Source: Prochlorococcus marinus str. MIT 9215
GTDB taxonomy: Bacteria; Cyanobacteriota; Cyanobacteriia; PCC-6307; Cyanobiaceae
DNA: 64,000 bases
Reading direction: 5' to 3'
Assembly: GCF_000018065.1 (NCBI RefSeq)
Contig: NC_009840.1
Location: forward strand, 744,001 to 808,000
The stretch's first letter is position 1, and each line of letters begins with the position of its first letter. The notes under the pieces are model-generated. The model saw only the letters and a list, made by a program, of their open reading frames with translations, made no database searches and was not told where the DNA came from. Shown piece by piece: positions 31,091 to 39,409 of this stretch. The translations under genes and the position numbers were made by a program.

Positions 31091-31639
31091 CTAATTTTTG
31101 TTTTTATCTTTTTTTTCAGAAATAATACTGTTGTATTCATTAAAACTTTCTACAGAAAATGTAGTATCTTCTATATCAATTCCTTTTAAATCTCCTATAA
31201 CTTTGTTTAATTCATCGATATTAATCATTCCATTTTTATCATATTTAACTTCACCATCACTATTTAAAATTATCGTTTGTGGAATTAATCCGTTCCAATA
31301 ATAATTGGGTTCATTTCTAAGCTCAGACTTTTCTTTATCCTGTAATTCATCAGTAGTTAGAGCAATGATATCTATATTATTTCTCCATATCAAATCCAAA
31401 CCAGATATTATCGGAGCCATAGCTTTACTATCTGAACTATCGTCAAGATAAAAAAATAAAACTGTGACTCTTTTATTTTTTAATGATTCCTGAAGAGTTG
31501 TCTGGGGAGGAACTATAGCCCCATTACCTGCATATATAGGAAAGATGTTGCCATCGTAACTATCAGAATATCTAGAGGCATTTGCTTTATATGGACTTAA
31601 GAAGATTAATGCTATTAGGATCCATTGAATTATTTTCAT
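31091..31639 (-). CDS. Thioredoxin-fold thylakoid protein lacking Cys (PSI accumulation factor-like)
   Basis: 182 residues with a signal/transit segment (IIQWILIALIFLSPYKANA) and a thioredoxin-like core: KRVTVLFFYLDDSSDSKAMAP where a thioredoxin has its WCxxC, cis-Pro in GLIPQTIIL and a DGEVKYDKNG hairpin. No cysteine anywhere in the protein, so no redox chemistry. Similar cyanobacterial/plastid lumen-facing proteins have been connected to photosystem I accumulation; I assign that only by general resemblance. Fifteen bases after the DUF3685 gene. Confidence 0.62.
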   Translation of the reverse strand: MKIIQWILIALIFLSPYKANASRYSDSYDGNIFPIYAGNGAIVPPQTTLQESLKNKRVTVLFFYLDDSSDSKAMAPIISGLDLIWRNNIDIIALTTDELQDKEKSELRNEPNYYWNGLIPQTIILNSDGEVKYDKNGMINIDELNKVIGDLKGIDIEDTTFSVESFNEYNSIISEKKDKNKN

Positions 31640-31653
31640 TAAAGTTTAAAAAC

Positions 31654-33270
31654 TTACTTTGAACTAGATCTTCCTAATCCTTGAAGAATTCCTTTCCCAA
31701 CTAAACCGATAGCTTTGCCAACGACCTTTGTAAGGAAAGTTACGAAAAGATTACCGATATATTTTACAGCAACTTCTAACTGCGGTGCTACGGCATCTCT
31801 TATCTCAACTAACAATGTAACTTGTTTTTGTAGCCATTCTAGATTCTCTAATTCTTTCTCTCTATTTTCATTTTTAAAGTATCGGGTAAATTTTTTATCG
31901 ATAATATCAATATATTCTCGTTTACTCTCATACAAGTAGATAGGCATATAAATATAGTCATGCCATCGATTATAGTTATTAATATTATTTCTAAATCTTT
32001 CAAAATTTCTTGTCGATTGTAATTCGGGATTTATAAGTACAGTTCTTAATTCAGGCCAAGAAGAACAAATATTAAAGATTTCAGAAGCTAATAAATTACA
32101 GTTCCTTATTGTCCAATTTGAAATTATATTTTCAAGGATCAAAAAGGATTCTGTTTCATATAGAGGGAGTAATTTCCCATCATAGTCAAGAGCTTCGTTT
32201 TTAATAATTGGCTCAATAAACATTATTGATTCGTGTGATTCTTTATCTATCTCTTCGCAACTTACCTCACTATAAATAAAATCATTTATTGAAATAGATT
32301 CGCCTCTTTTTTTTAATCGAAAATAGCTGTCTGTGATATTTGAAATTGTATTAACTTTAAGTTCTTTTATAAGAGAATTTAAATCATCTTTAAAATCTTT
32401 CTCCTTATAGTTTTCCTTGATATTTTTCACTAAATTATCTAACTCATCTAACATTTTGCAAATTAGTCGTGAAATGAATTCTTTCTTTATTCCAGAGAGA
32501 ATTATTGATGAATTATTAAATTCAACCTGTAAGTTAGTTGAGCTATACCTCTCTTTTAGTCTATCTAAAATCAAATTCAATATTTCTGTGGTGTTTTTAT
32601 CTTTAATAAAAACAGTGTTCTTATTTTCAAGATTAATTTTATTTTCAGTGTAAACTGCCTCTGTATAAATTTCTAGTGAATTACCCCATAAGAAAATTAG
32701 AAAAGATTTTGCAGTAATAAGTTCTCTTAATCTTCCTTTTAAAATGAATTTATAAAATTCTGGTATTGAATCAGAATTGACATATTTGAATATATAATTA
32801 ATTTCAGAATCGATTTGTTTAAGACCTGAAGTTAGAATTTTTTGACTAAAAGAGAGAGGCTTATTTTTGTTTGATTGAACTCGGGAATTATTTTCAATAT
32901 CAAATACCCTTCCTCCATTTAAAATAGTATCAATAGATTCAAGAACTTTTTCTGCACTGGGATTTAAAAGAAAACCTTCAGCATTTAACGATGGAGGGGT
33001 ATTTGCTTCATAAACAAATTGGCCAGAGAGAACTATAAGAAACTTTGACTCATCATATCTTCCTCTTAATTTTAATAATTCTAACCTTATAAGATCCTCT
33101 GATTGGAAATTAAGAACATTCCATATAACTAAATCTGGAGTTTTATCACCTGTTCCATTGTTAAAATTAATTTCTAAATTTTGGTCTAGTGATGTTAACT
33201 TAAGCGATAAAGATTCTGCTATTAAGCTTGGAGCAATAATCAATATCGATTTTTTTGAAATTAATTCCAA
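31654..33270 (-). CDS. DUF3685 protein with N-terminal pseudo-receiver domain
   Basis: 538 residues. Residues ~1-120 look like a response-regulator receiver fold (KKSILIIAPSLIAESLSLKL; LIVLSGQFVY; AEGFLLNPSAEKVLESIDTI), but the phospho-acceptor position reads PDLVIWNVLN, without the Asp. The remaining ~400 residues match the cyanobacterial DUF3685 type and end with a GKAIGLVGKGILQGLGRS amphipathic helix. Not known to be a signalling protein; possibly membrane associated. First gene of the minus-strand run to leuB. Confidence 0.72.
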   Translation of the reverse strand: MELISKKSILIIAPSLIAESLSLKLTSLDQNLEINFNNGTGDKTPDLVIWNVLNFQSEDLIRLELLKLRGRYDESKFLIVLSGQFVYEANTPPSLNAEGFLLNPSAEKVLESIDTILNGGRVFDIENNSRVQSNKNKPLSFSQKILTSGLKQIDSEINYIFKYVNSDSIPEFYKFILKGRLRELITAKSFLIFLWGNSLEIYTEAVYTENKINLENKNTVFIKDKNTTEILNLILDRLKERYSSTNLQVEFNNSSIILSGIKKEFISRLICKMLDELDNLVKNIKENYKEKDFKDDLNSLIKELKVNTISNITDSYFRLKKRGESISINDFIYSEVSCEEIDKESHESIMFIEPIIKNEALDYDGKLLPLYETESFLILENIISNWTIRNCNLLASEIFNICSSWPELRTVLINPELQSTRNFERFRNNINNYNRWHDYIYMPIYLYESKREYIDIIDKKFTRYFKNENREKELENLEWLQKQVTLLVEIRDAVAPQLEVAVKYIGNLFVTFLTKVVGKAIGLVGKGILQGLGRSSSK

Positions 33271-33349
33271 GACTAGATTTCTTATCTCTTATACAAAATT
33301 AACTAACAATTACTGCAAACACCAGCCTTAAATAAATTTTTATACTCTT

Positions 33350-34116
33350 TTAAGCGTAGTAATTTGTGTTTAAATCAAAGTCATTTAATCTATCTGCTGA
33401 CAATACTTTATTCGCTTCGCTTATCGTGAATTTATTTTCATATAGAGCTTTACCTACTATTACACCAAAGAGTCCAGAGTTTTCAAATTTTACTAATGAT
33501 AATAAATCAGAAATTGAACCAACACCTCCTGAGGCTATTACTGGAATATCTGTATTTCAAGTATGCTTTTTATGAATTCTTCATTTGTACCTTCTAGAGT
33601 CCCATCTGTATTTATATCTGTAACAATAAAACTAGCAATTTTAAATAAAGAAAACTCCTTTACTAGATCTGTGGCAAAAATATTAGATTGCTCAAGCCAA
33701 CCCCTTGTACTAACTTTTCCATCTTTTGCATCTATCCCAACAATTATCCTTCCTGGAAATTTATTTGATAAGTCTTTAACTAGTTCTTTATTTTCTATTG
33801 CAGAGGTTCCCATGATAACTTTCTCAATACCATAAGAAAATAATTGTTCTATCCTTTCTTGAGATCTTATCCCCCCACCTATTTGAATAGGAATGTTAAC
33901 TGTTTTTGCAATCTTTTTTATTGATTTATCGTTTGTTGGGGATCCGGTTTTTGCAGCATCCAAATCAACTATATGTATATATTTTGCTCCTTCGCTTTCC
34001 CAAAATTTAGCTTGTTCATGAGGCTCTTTTGTGAAGTCTTTCCTTTTATTAAAGTCGCCTTTAAAAAGTCTTACACACTTACCATTCATTAAATCAATTG
34101 CTGGTATTAGGTCCAT
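33350..34116 (-). pseudogene. hisA: hisA (phosphoribosylformimino-AICAR-phosphate isomerase), interrupted by apparent one-base deletion
   Basis: HisA isomerises ProFAR to PRFAR in histidine synthesis. From ATG 34114-34116 the frame reads PAIDLMNGKCVRLFKGDF, IQIGGGIRSQ and TDINTDGTLEG, then after EEFIKSILEI goes out of frame (QIFQ, stop). Shifting frame at about 33553 restores a HisA C-terminus: DIPVIASGGVGSISDLLSL, GVIVGKALYENKF, to a TAA at 33350-33352. With one base inserted the total is 255 codons, the usual HisA length. GAAATA-CAGATATT would be expected as GAAATAACAGATATT. Either sequencing/assembly error or a recent mutation. Confidence 0.9.
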
Positions 34117-34208
34117 AGAATCGTCCTTTTCATTAATTACTTATTAGTAGTACTATTCAATATGTAATTCTATTTAAGATTACTACTTCAGTTAAATATT
34201 TTTTAAAT

Positions 34209-35138
34209 ATGAAAATTCTTGTAATGGGTGGCACTAGATTTGTTGGCAAGTCTTTGGTGGGAAAGTTATTAAGTAAAAATTATGATATTGATATTTTCAC
34301 AAGAGGTAATAAAAGTAATCCTGAAAAAACAAATTTAATTAAGGGTGATAGAAATAATTCAGAAGATATCGTCAAGCTAAGAAATGAAAAGTATGATGTT
34401 GTTTTTGATATTTCTGGACGAGAATTAGAACAAACCAAACTTCTTATAGAAAATTTAGATAACTCTTTCCAGAGATATATATATGTAAGCTCTGCAGGTG
34501 TTTATAAAGATAATTGTGAACTACCCTTATCCGAAGTTGATCCAATTGATCCAGAAAGTAGGCATAAAGGTAAGTTTGAGACAGAAAATTGGTTAAAAAA
34601 CCAAAAAATTCCTTTTACAAGTTTTAGACCTACTTATATTTATGGACCAGGAAATTATAATAAAATTGAAAATTGGTTTTTTGAAAGATTATTTACTAAA
34701 AAATCTATACCAATCCCTGGTGACGGTTCTTTAATTACTCAGCTAGGCCATGTTTCGGATCTAACTGATGTAATGATTAGGTGCATAAATTTTGAAAATT
34801 CCAAAAATAATATTTACAATTGTTCAGGTGAAAAAGGAGTAACAATAAAAGGTTTAATTTATTTCTGTGCGAATGTTCTTGGATTAAACCAAAATGAGAT
34901 TTCTTTAAGAACATTTGATTATCAAAAATTAGATCCTAAGTCTCGAAAGGGATTTCCAATTAGATTAAATCATTATCAGACTGATATCTCTAAGATAAAA
35001 CGTGATTTACAGTGGGCGCCAACTTTTGATTTACTTAATGGTCTAAAGGATAGTTTTGTTAATGATTTTAATAATAAAAAGAGTGAGGAGTTTGATGAAA
35101 ATTCAGATAATGTTCTTTTTAATTCTCAAATAGCCTAA
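34209..35138 (+). CDS. NAD-dependent epimerase/dehydratase family protein, CSP41-like
   Basis: 309 residues, atypical short-chain dehydrogenase. N-terminal ILVMGGTRFVGKSLVGKL (residues 3-20) replaces the usual GxxGxxG with GGTRFVG, typical of the CSP41 (chloroplast stem-loop RNA-binding/ribosome-associated) lineage; SSAGVYKD and RPTYIYGPGNY follow (YxxxK not conventional). Cyanobacterial homologues may bind RNA or modify sugars. Divergent from hisA; its end overlaps convergent pgsA by 36 bases. Confidence 0.8.
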   Translation: MKILVMGGTRFVGKSLVGKLLSKNYDIDIFTRGNKSNPEKTNLIKGDRNNSEDIVKLRNEKYDVVFDISGRELEQTKLLIENLDNSFQRYIYVSSAGVYKDNCELPLSEVDPIDPESRHKGKFETENWLKNQKIPFTSFRPTYIYGPGNYNKIENWFFERLFTKKSIPIPGDGSLITQLGHVSDLTDVMIRCINFENSKNNIYNCSGEKGVTIKGLIYFCANVLGLNQNEISLRTFDYQKLDPKSRKGFPIRLNHYQTDISKIKRDLQWAPTFDLLNGLKDSFVNDFNNKKSEEFDENSDNVLFNSQIA

Positions 35139-35642
35139 TAAAGTCACAAAAGTCAGGATGAATCCTAACCAATAAAAAATTAAAGCCAAATTATTCAAAA
35201 AATTTATTTTTAAAGGTGTAAAAAAGGTAATTACTGAAATAAAAAAGAAAAATGTTTTATATTTTCCAATCATTGATGCTGGCAAACCGTCTTTTGTAGA
35301 ATTTCTTAAGCTAGAGATAATTAATTCTCTAAATAAAATTAATGACAAAGACCAGAAGGGTATAAAATTATTTTTACAAAGGAAGGTCAAAGGAATTAAA
35401 TAGAATACTTTATCGCTTAATGGATCAAGGATAGCTCCTAATCTGGTTTTAAGATTAAATTTCCTTGCAATTAACCCGTCAAAATAATCAGTTAAACCTC
35501 CAAAAATAATCAATATAAAGACATAAAAAGGTCTATTAATTTCTAAAAAAAGGATTAATGGAAATACAAGGAGAAGGCGAGATATCGATAATAAATTGGG
35601 AATATTCAATGCCAAATTTTTGAGATTTTTTCTTAATAACAA
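35103..35642 (-). CDS. pgsA: CDP-diacylglycerol-glycerol-3-phosphate 3-phosphatidyltransferase
   Basis: Makes phosphatidylglycerophosphate, precursor of PG, the only phospholipid of cyanobacterial thylakoids. 179 residues, about five hydrophobic segments. The CDP-alcohol phosphotransferase signature is visible as DYFDGLIARKFN followed by TRLGAILDPLSDKV (DGx2ARx8Gx3Dx3D). The final 12 codons overlap the 3' end of the convergent CSP41-like gene. Confidence 0.93.
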   Translation of the reverse strand: MLLRKNLKNLALNIPNLLSISRLLLVFPLILFLEINRPFYVFILIIFGGLTDYFDGLIARKFNLKTRLGAILDPLSDKVFYLIPLTFLCKNNFIPFWSLSLILFRELIISSLRNSTKDGLPASMIGKYKTFFFFISVITFFTPLKINFLNNLALIFYWLGFILTFVTLLGYLRIKKNII

Positions 35643-35826
35643 ATTAGTTTTTGTATTTAAAAAATATATTACACTCTCAAGAAGCTTAAATTTTTAGTAA
35701 ATTTTTTAAATAGTTTTTGATTCTAGATTCTAAAATTTAATTTAAATCTGAATCCTAAAGATTATAAACTCAACTTCTCTTTATGAATGATGATGTTTTA
35801 TATTACAAAATTATTCCTCATATCTA

Positions 35827-36438
35827 ATGCAGCCTCATAGCCTAAAGCTATCTCCAGAATCTGATTTGATAAATTCAATTAAAGGATATTCTTTATCGAA
35901 TAATTTATACGGTTATGTTTCTGGAGTGGTTGGTAATCTTAGAAAAGTTTGTATTCAATGTCCAGGTAATCAAGAGATAAATAAATTTGAAGGAAATCTA
36001 GAGATAGTTTCTTTAAACGGACATTTTAATAAAGGAGATGTTCATTTACATTTGAGTTTTGCAGATGAGGGATGTAATGTGTTTGGCGGGCATCTTGAGG
36101 AGGGATGTATTGTAAAAAAAGGCACTGATATATTATTACTTTCTTTTGAAAAGAAAATTATTAATATCTCAAATCATGATTTAATCACTAATGAATCACG
36201 TGTAAAAGCATATATTTTAAAGGATTGTCCTTGGTCTAAAAGAGCAATTAGGTTGCTTAATTCCTTATCTATCCCTCATGAAGTTACTCTAATAGACAAT
36301 GATGAGAGCTTTCAAAAAATTATGGCTCAAAGTAGCCATAATACTTTCCCTCAAATATTTTTGGATAATAAATTTTTTGGAGGATATGATGAACTTTCAG
36401 AACAAGCAAAATTGGATAACTTAATTTCATTTAAGTAA
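35827..36438 (+). CDS. PPC/DUF296 domain fused to a glutaredoxin-like domain
   Basis: 203 residues. Residues 1-~115 are a PPC (DUF296) domain: YGYVSGVVGNLRKVCIQC, NLEIVSLNGHFNKGDVHLHL, and the metal-binding-type GCNVFGGHLEEGCIVKKGTD. From ~125 a glutaredoxin fold starts (VKAYILKDCPWSKRAIRLL), with CPWS in place of CPYC, then NTFPQIFLDNKFFGGYDEL (cis-Pro TFPQIF and the GGYDEL glutathione motif). The PPC metal site and monothiol Grx could share a Fe-S or metal role. Standalone gene, divergent from pgsA. Confidence 0.82.
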   Translation: MQPHSLKLSPESDLINSIKGYSLSNNLYGYVSGVVGNLRKVCIQCPGNQEINKFEGNLEIVSLNGHFNKGDVHLHLSFADEGCNVFGGHLEEGCIVKKGTDILLLSFEKKIINISNHDLITNESRVKAYILKDCPWSKRAIRLLNSLSIPHEVTLIDNDESFQKIMAQSSHNTFPQIFLDNKFFGGYDELSEQAKLDNLISFK

Positions 36439-36448
36439 TCTAAAATTT

Positions 36449-36637
36449 TTAACTATCACGATTAGTAAGCTTTTCAGCAACTAATTCGTCCTCTAACTGC
36501 TTTATTAATCTTGATACAAGACTTTGAAATTCTGGTTGACAGCCTTTAAATGCAGCTTTATGTCTTATTGGCTCATTTCTAGTTCTTAAATCAGTAAGCA
36601 TTAATTGTAATGCGTCAATTTTTGGATTTATTTTCAT
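36449..36637 (-). CDS. Small conserved hypothetical protein
   Basis: 62 residues, no membrane segment, one Cys, rich in Leu and charged residues (ALQLMLTDLRTRNEPIRHKA and LVSRLIKQLEDELVAEKL), predicting two helices. No family recognised. Ends 11 bases from the convergent PPC-glutaredoxin gene and lies 26 bases downstream of the SDR-like gene on the same strand. The low-complexity-free, well-formed sequence and compact fit argue for a real gene. Confidence 0.6.
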   Translation of the reverse strand: MKINPKIDALQLMLTDLRTRNEPIRHKAAFKGCQPEFQSLVSRLIKQLEDELVAEKLTNRDS

Positions 36638-36663
36638 AGTTTTAATTTATATATTTACATCTT

Positions 36664-37323
36664 TTAAATCATTTGCATAGCTTTTTTAAAAGATATCTTT
36701 TTATTATCATTCGAACTTGTTACTTCTATTATTTTATTTATGGAATCTTCGTTTTTTAAAGAATCTATACAACATTGCGCTACTAATCTCCTTGGGATAG
36801 ATCCATTAATTTGAGTATCCTCCTGTGAATAATTTATATTTTCTGATTTAATATCTTCATTTTCTTTTAATCCTCCAGGTCTAACAATAGTCCATTCGAA
36901 ATTTGAATTTCGTAGAAAGTTTTCACCTATCTTTTTCCAAATTAGAATTAAACCGAACAAGTTTAATGGGTGAAATACTTTCCCCGCACAAAGAGAACTT
37001 ACTAAAATAACCCTCTTAATACCAACTCTTTTACAACATTCCAATTGCCTATATACGCCTAATGCATCAACCTTTGCAGGACCGGTCAGATCTAATGATG
37101 CTCTCGCTCCAGTAGCGATTACCAAAGCATCAATATCTTTTAATGCTTTATCAAGTTCTTTTTTATTATCTAATGAAACTCTAAATGTTTCTAAATTCTC
37201 TAATCCTTCTGAGATTTTTGAATTCTTTCTAATAATTTGCCTTACTTTGTATCCATTCTTAACGGCTTCCTCAGAAATTCTATAACCTGTTTTCCCCGAA
37301 GCGCCAGTAATTGCTATTTTCAT
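36664..37323 (-). CDS. NAD(P)-binding atypical short-chain dehydrogenase
   Basis: 219 residues. N-terminal ITGASGKTGYRISEEAVKNG (GxxGxxG) then a VDALGVYRQLECCKRVGIKRVILVS strand and a WTIVRPGGLKEN segment, as in the NmrA/YwnB-like SDR_a5 proteins; plant and cyanobacterial relatives include quinone- or chlorophyll-linked assembly factors (Ycf39/HCF244-like). No proven role here. In a minus-strand pair with the small hypothetical; nth lies upstream. Confidence 0.75.
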   Translation of the reverse strand: MKIAITGASGKTGYRISEEAVKNGYKVRQIIRKNSKISEGLENLETFRVSLDNKKELDKALKDIDALVIATGARASLDLTGPAKVDALGVYRQLECCKRVGIKRVILVSSLCAGKVFHPLNLFGLILIWKKIGENFLRNSNFEWTIVRPGGLKENEDIKSENINYSQEDTQINGSIPRRLVAQCCIDSLKNEDSINKIIEVTSSNDNKKISFKKAMQMI

Positions 37324-37358
37324 GATTTTGAAACTAATTAAATCATTATATAAATTTC

Positions 37359-38012
37359 TTAGGGTTTTTTACATATAAATTTCTTTTTTCTTTTTGGGTA
37401 AAGAGTACGACATAAATAACATTTTGTTCCATCACAGCCTCTTGCGGTGCAGTATTCTCTGCCGTAAAAGATTATTTGCAAATGCAAAGTATTCCATTCA
37501 TTAACAGGAAATATTTTTTTTAAGTCTTTTTCTGTTTGAACTACGCTATCTCCATTTGATAGACCCCATCTTTGCGACAACCTATGTATGTGAGTATCAA
37601 CTGGAAAAGAGGGAATTTTAAATACTTGTGACATTATAACTGATGCTGTTTTATGACCTACCCCTGGAAGTGATTCAAGCTTTTCAAAAGAATTTGGAAC
37701 TATACCTTTATGCTTCTCAATCAATATTTTAGATAGGTTATAAATATTCTTTGATTTTTGATTAGAAAGACCTAAAAATTTAATGTATTCATAAATGCCA
37801 TTAATACCAAGCTTAACCATCTTTTCTGGATTATCAGCAACCCTAAATAAGTTTTTTGTTAATTCATTAACTTTCTTATCTGTTGATTGAGCACTTAAGA
37901 CTACTGCGACAAGAAGTGTATATGCATTCGTGTGATCAAGCGGTATTGGAGGCGATGGATACAGATTTTTGAGTTCCTTTCGTATTATTTCTGCTCTTTC
38001 AGACTTTCTCAT
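37359..38012 (-). CDS. nth: Endonuclease III (base-excision repair glycosylase/AP lyase)
   Basis: Removes oxidised pyrimidines and nicks at AP sites. 217 residues. HhH motif LESLPGVGHKTASVIMSQV with catalytic Lys, and VDTHIHRLSQRWGLS with catalytic Asp. The Fe-S region reads EYCTARGCDGTKCYLC, i.e. C-x4-C-x4-C-x2-C, differing from the E. coli C-x6-C-x2-C-x5-C spacing; cluster presence is likely but its ligands should be checked. Divergent from the iron ABC ATPase gene. Confidence 0.93.
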   Translation of the reverse strand: MRKSERAEIIRKELKNLYPSPPIPLDHTNAYTLLVAVVLSAQSTDKKVNELTKNLFRVADNPEKMVKLGINGIYEYIKFLGLSNQKSKNIYNLSKILIEKHKGIVPNSFEKLESLPGVGHKTASVIMSQVFKIPSFPVDTHIHRLSQRWGLSNGDSVVQTEKDLKKIFPVNEWNTLHLQIIFYGREYCTARGCDGTKCYLCRTLYPKRKKKFICKKP

Positions 38013-38108
38013 TAAATTTGAAAAATAAGTGGCGTATAAAAATATACAAGATAATATTTGGTTGAATTTTTTCTGCTAATTTAAATAATTTAATCTTAAT
38101 TTTAATTT

Positions 38109-39167
38109 GTGAAAAATGATGCGTTAATAATTGATGGTCTGCATCATAAATATCATAAGCGAGAAAAATCTAATTGGATATTAAAGGAAATTAATATAAA
38201 AATAGAAAGTGGTGAGTTATTAGGTTTACTTGGACCTTCTGGTTGCGGAAAGACCACACTTTTGAGATTGATCGCAGGATTCGAATATCCATCTAAAGGA
38301 AGGATTTCTTTAAATGATAATGAAATTTCAAATAGTAATAGAATTCTTAGTCCTGAGAAAAGAAATATTTGTATGGTTTTTCAAGATTATGCACTTTTCC
38401 CTCACTTAACAGTTATACAGAATGTAATGTTTGGTTTGAAAAATAAAAAAGATAGATCTAGGGTTGATTATTTATTAAATGTTGTAGGTCTTGAAAGATT
38501 TGTTGGAAGGTACCCACACGAATTATCTGGAGGACAAAAACAAAGACTCGCAATCGCAAGAGCTCTTGCTCCAGGTACAAAATTTATTCTTTTGGATGAA
38601 CCCTTTTGCAGTCTAGATATGCACGTTAAACTTAAATTAAGAAGCGAACTTCCAAATATTCTGAGAGAATGCAATGCAAGTGGACTAATGGTTACTCATG
38701 ATCCGGAAGAGGCAATGGCAATTTGCGATAAAGTAGCAGTTATGAATGAAGGTGAAATACATCAAATTGATACACCAATTAATCTTTTAAATAATCCCAA
38801 AAGTATATTTGTTAGTAGTTTTATTTTGGGAAATAATATTCTTAATCTCCAAAAAAATGGGAATTCTTATATGTCTTCTTTAGGAGAAATAAATAGTTCA
38901 AACTTATCAAATAATTCAAATATGAAAAGTATGTCAATATCTCCAAAATTTATTTCTATAAAAAGATCTAAAACTGGTAATGCTATTGTTATATCTAAGG
39001 AATTTCTTGGTGAATTTCTTATATATAAAGTATCTATCAATGAGGACATATTAAGGGTAAGAACTAATATTAATAATCAACTTAATAATGGTGATAAATG
39101 CTCTATTTCTATTAATAAAAATAGTTATTATTTTTTATATCCTGGGGCACAAAAGGTATATTTTTAA
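38109..39167 (+). CDS. futC: Iron(III) ABC transporter ATP-binding protein, FutC/FbpC type
   Basis: 352 residues. Walker A LLGPSGCGKTTLLRLIAGFE (about residues 39-58), Q-loop MVFQDYALFPHLTV, signature LSGGQKQRLAIARAL, Walker B ILLDEPFCSLDMHVKLKL, H-loop MVTHDPEEAMAIC, and a C-terminal TOBE-like beta region from ~235. This layout fits the CUT1/FbpC-PotA group; nearby ferritin and a Fur-boxed regulator favour iron. Permease FutB and binding protein are not in the window. GTG start at 38109. Confidence 0.7.
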   Translation: MKNDALIIDGLHHKYHKREKSNWILKEINIKIESGELLGLLGPSGCGKTTLLRLIAGFEYPSKGRISLNDNEISNSNRILSPEKRNICMVFQDYALFPHLTVIQNVMFGLKNKKDRSRVDYLLNVVGLERFVGRYPHELSGGQKQRLAIARALAPGTKFILLDEPFCSLDMHVKLKLRSELPNILRECNASGLMVTHDPEEAMAICDKVAVMNEGEIHQIDTPINLLNNPKSIFVSSFILGNNILNLQKNGNSYMSSLGEINSSNLSNNSNMKSMSISPKFISIKRSKTGNAIVISKEFLGEFLIYKVSINEDILRVRTNINNQLNNGDKCSISINKNSYYFLYPGAQKVYF

Positions 39168-39305
39168 GTTTTTTATAGGCAATTACACTTTCCCCCCTTC
39201 CATTTAGAGCATTTTTTCTTTTTACATTTCTTTTTTTTTCTTAAGTACATTTTATTAGTTAATAGCAGCTCAGGAAAACTGTATTCAAGAATCATTTATG
39301 ATATT

Positions 39306-39324
39306 GCTATTGATATTCATTATC
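39306..39324. promoter_or_regulatory. Fur-like box upstream of ferritin
   Basis: On the minus strand GATAATGAATATCAATAGC matches 15 of 19 bases of the classical Fur consensus GATAATGATAATCATTATC. It lies 57 bases before a perfect TATAAT at 39381-39386, 24 bases upstream of the ferritin ATG. The distance would suit activation or an upstream operator better than simple occlusion. Confidence 0.4.
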
Positions 39325-39380
39325 ATATTTCTTTATTTTAATTAAAAGATAAATTAATTACTAATTTATACAAAATGTTG

Positions 39381-39386
39381 TATAAT
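39381..39386 (+). promoter_or_regulatory. Promoter -10 element of ferritin gene
   Basis: Perfect TATAAT 24 bases before the ATG at 39410. No clear -35 TTGACA is seen about 17 bases upstream, as is common in Prochlorococcus promoters. Transcription would start roughly at 39392-39394, giving a short leader. Confidence 0.5.
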
Positions 39387-39409
39387 TTGTTTAGTTAATC
39401 TTTTGAATC

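Noticed and set aside
32417-32653. 78-codon plus-strand frame
   Set aside because: Shadow within the DUF3685 gene; composition is the reverse complement of a Lys/Asn-rich frame.
38013-38108. Fur box upstream of the FutC-type gene
   Set aside because: Only a GATAAT half-site (near 38053) is present and the rest does not fit.
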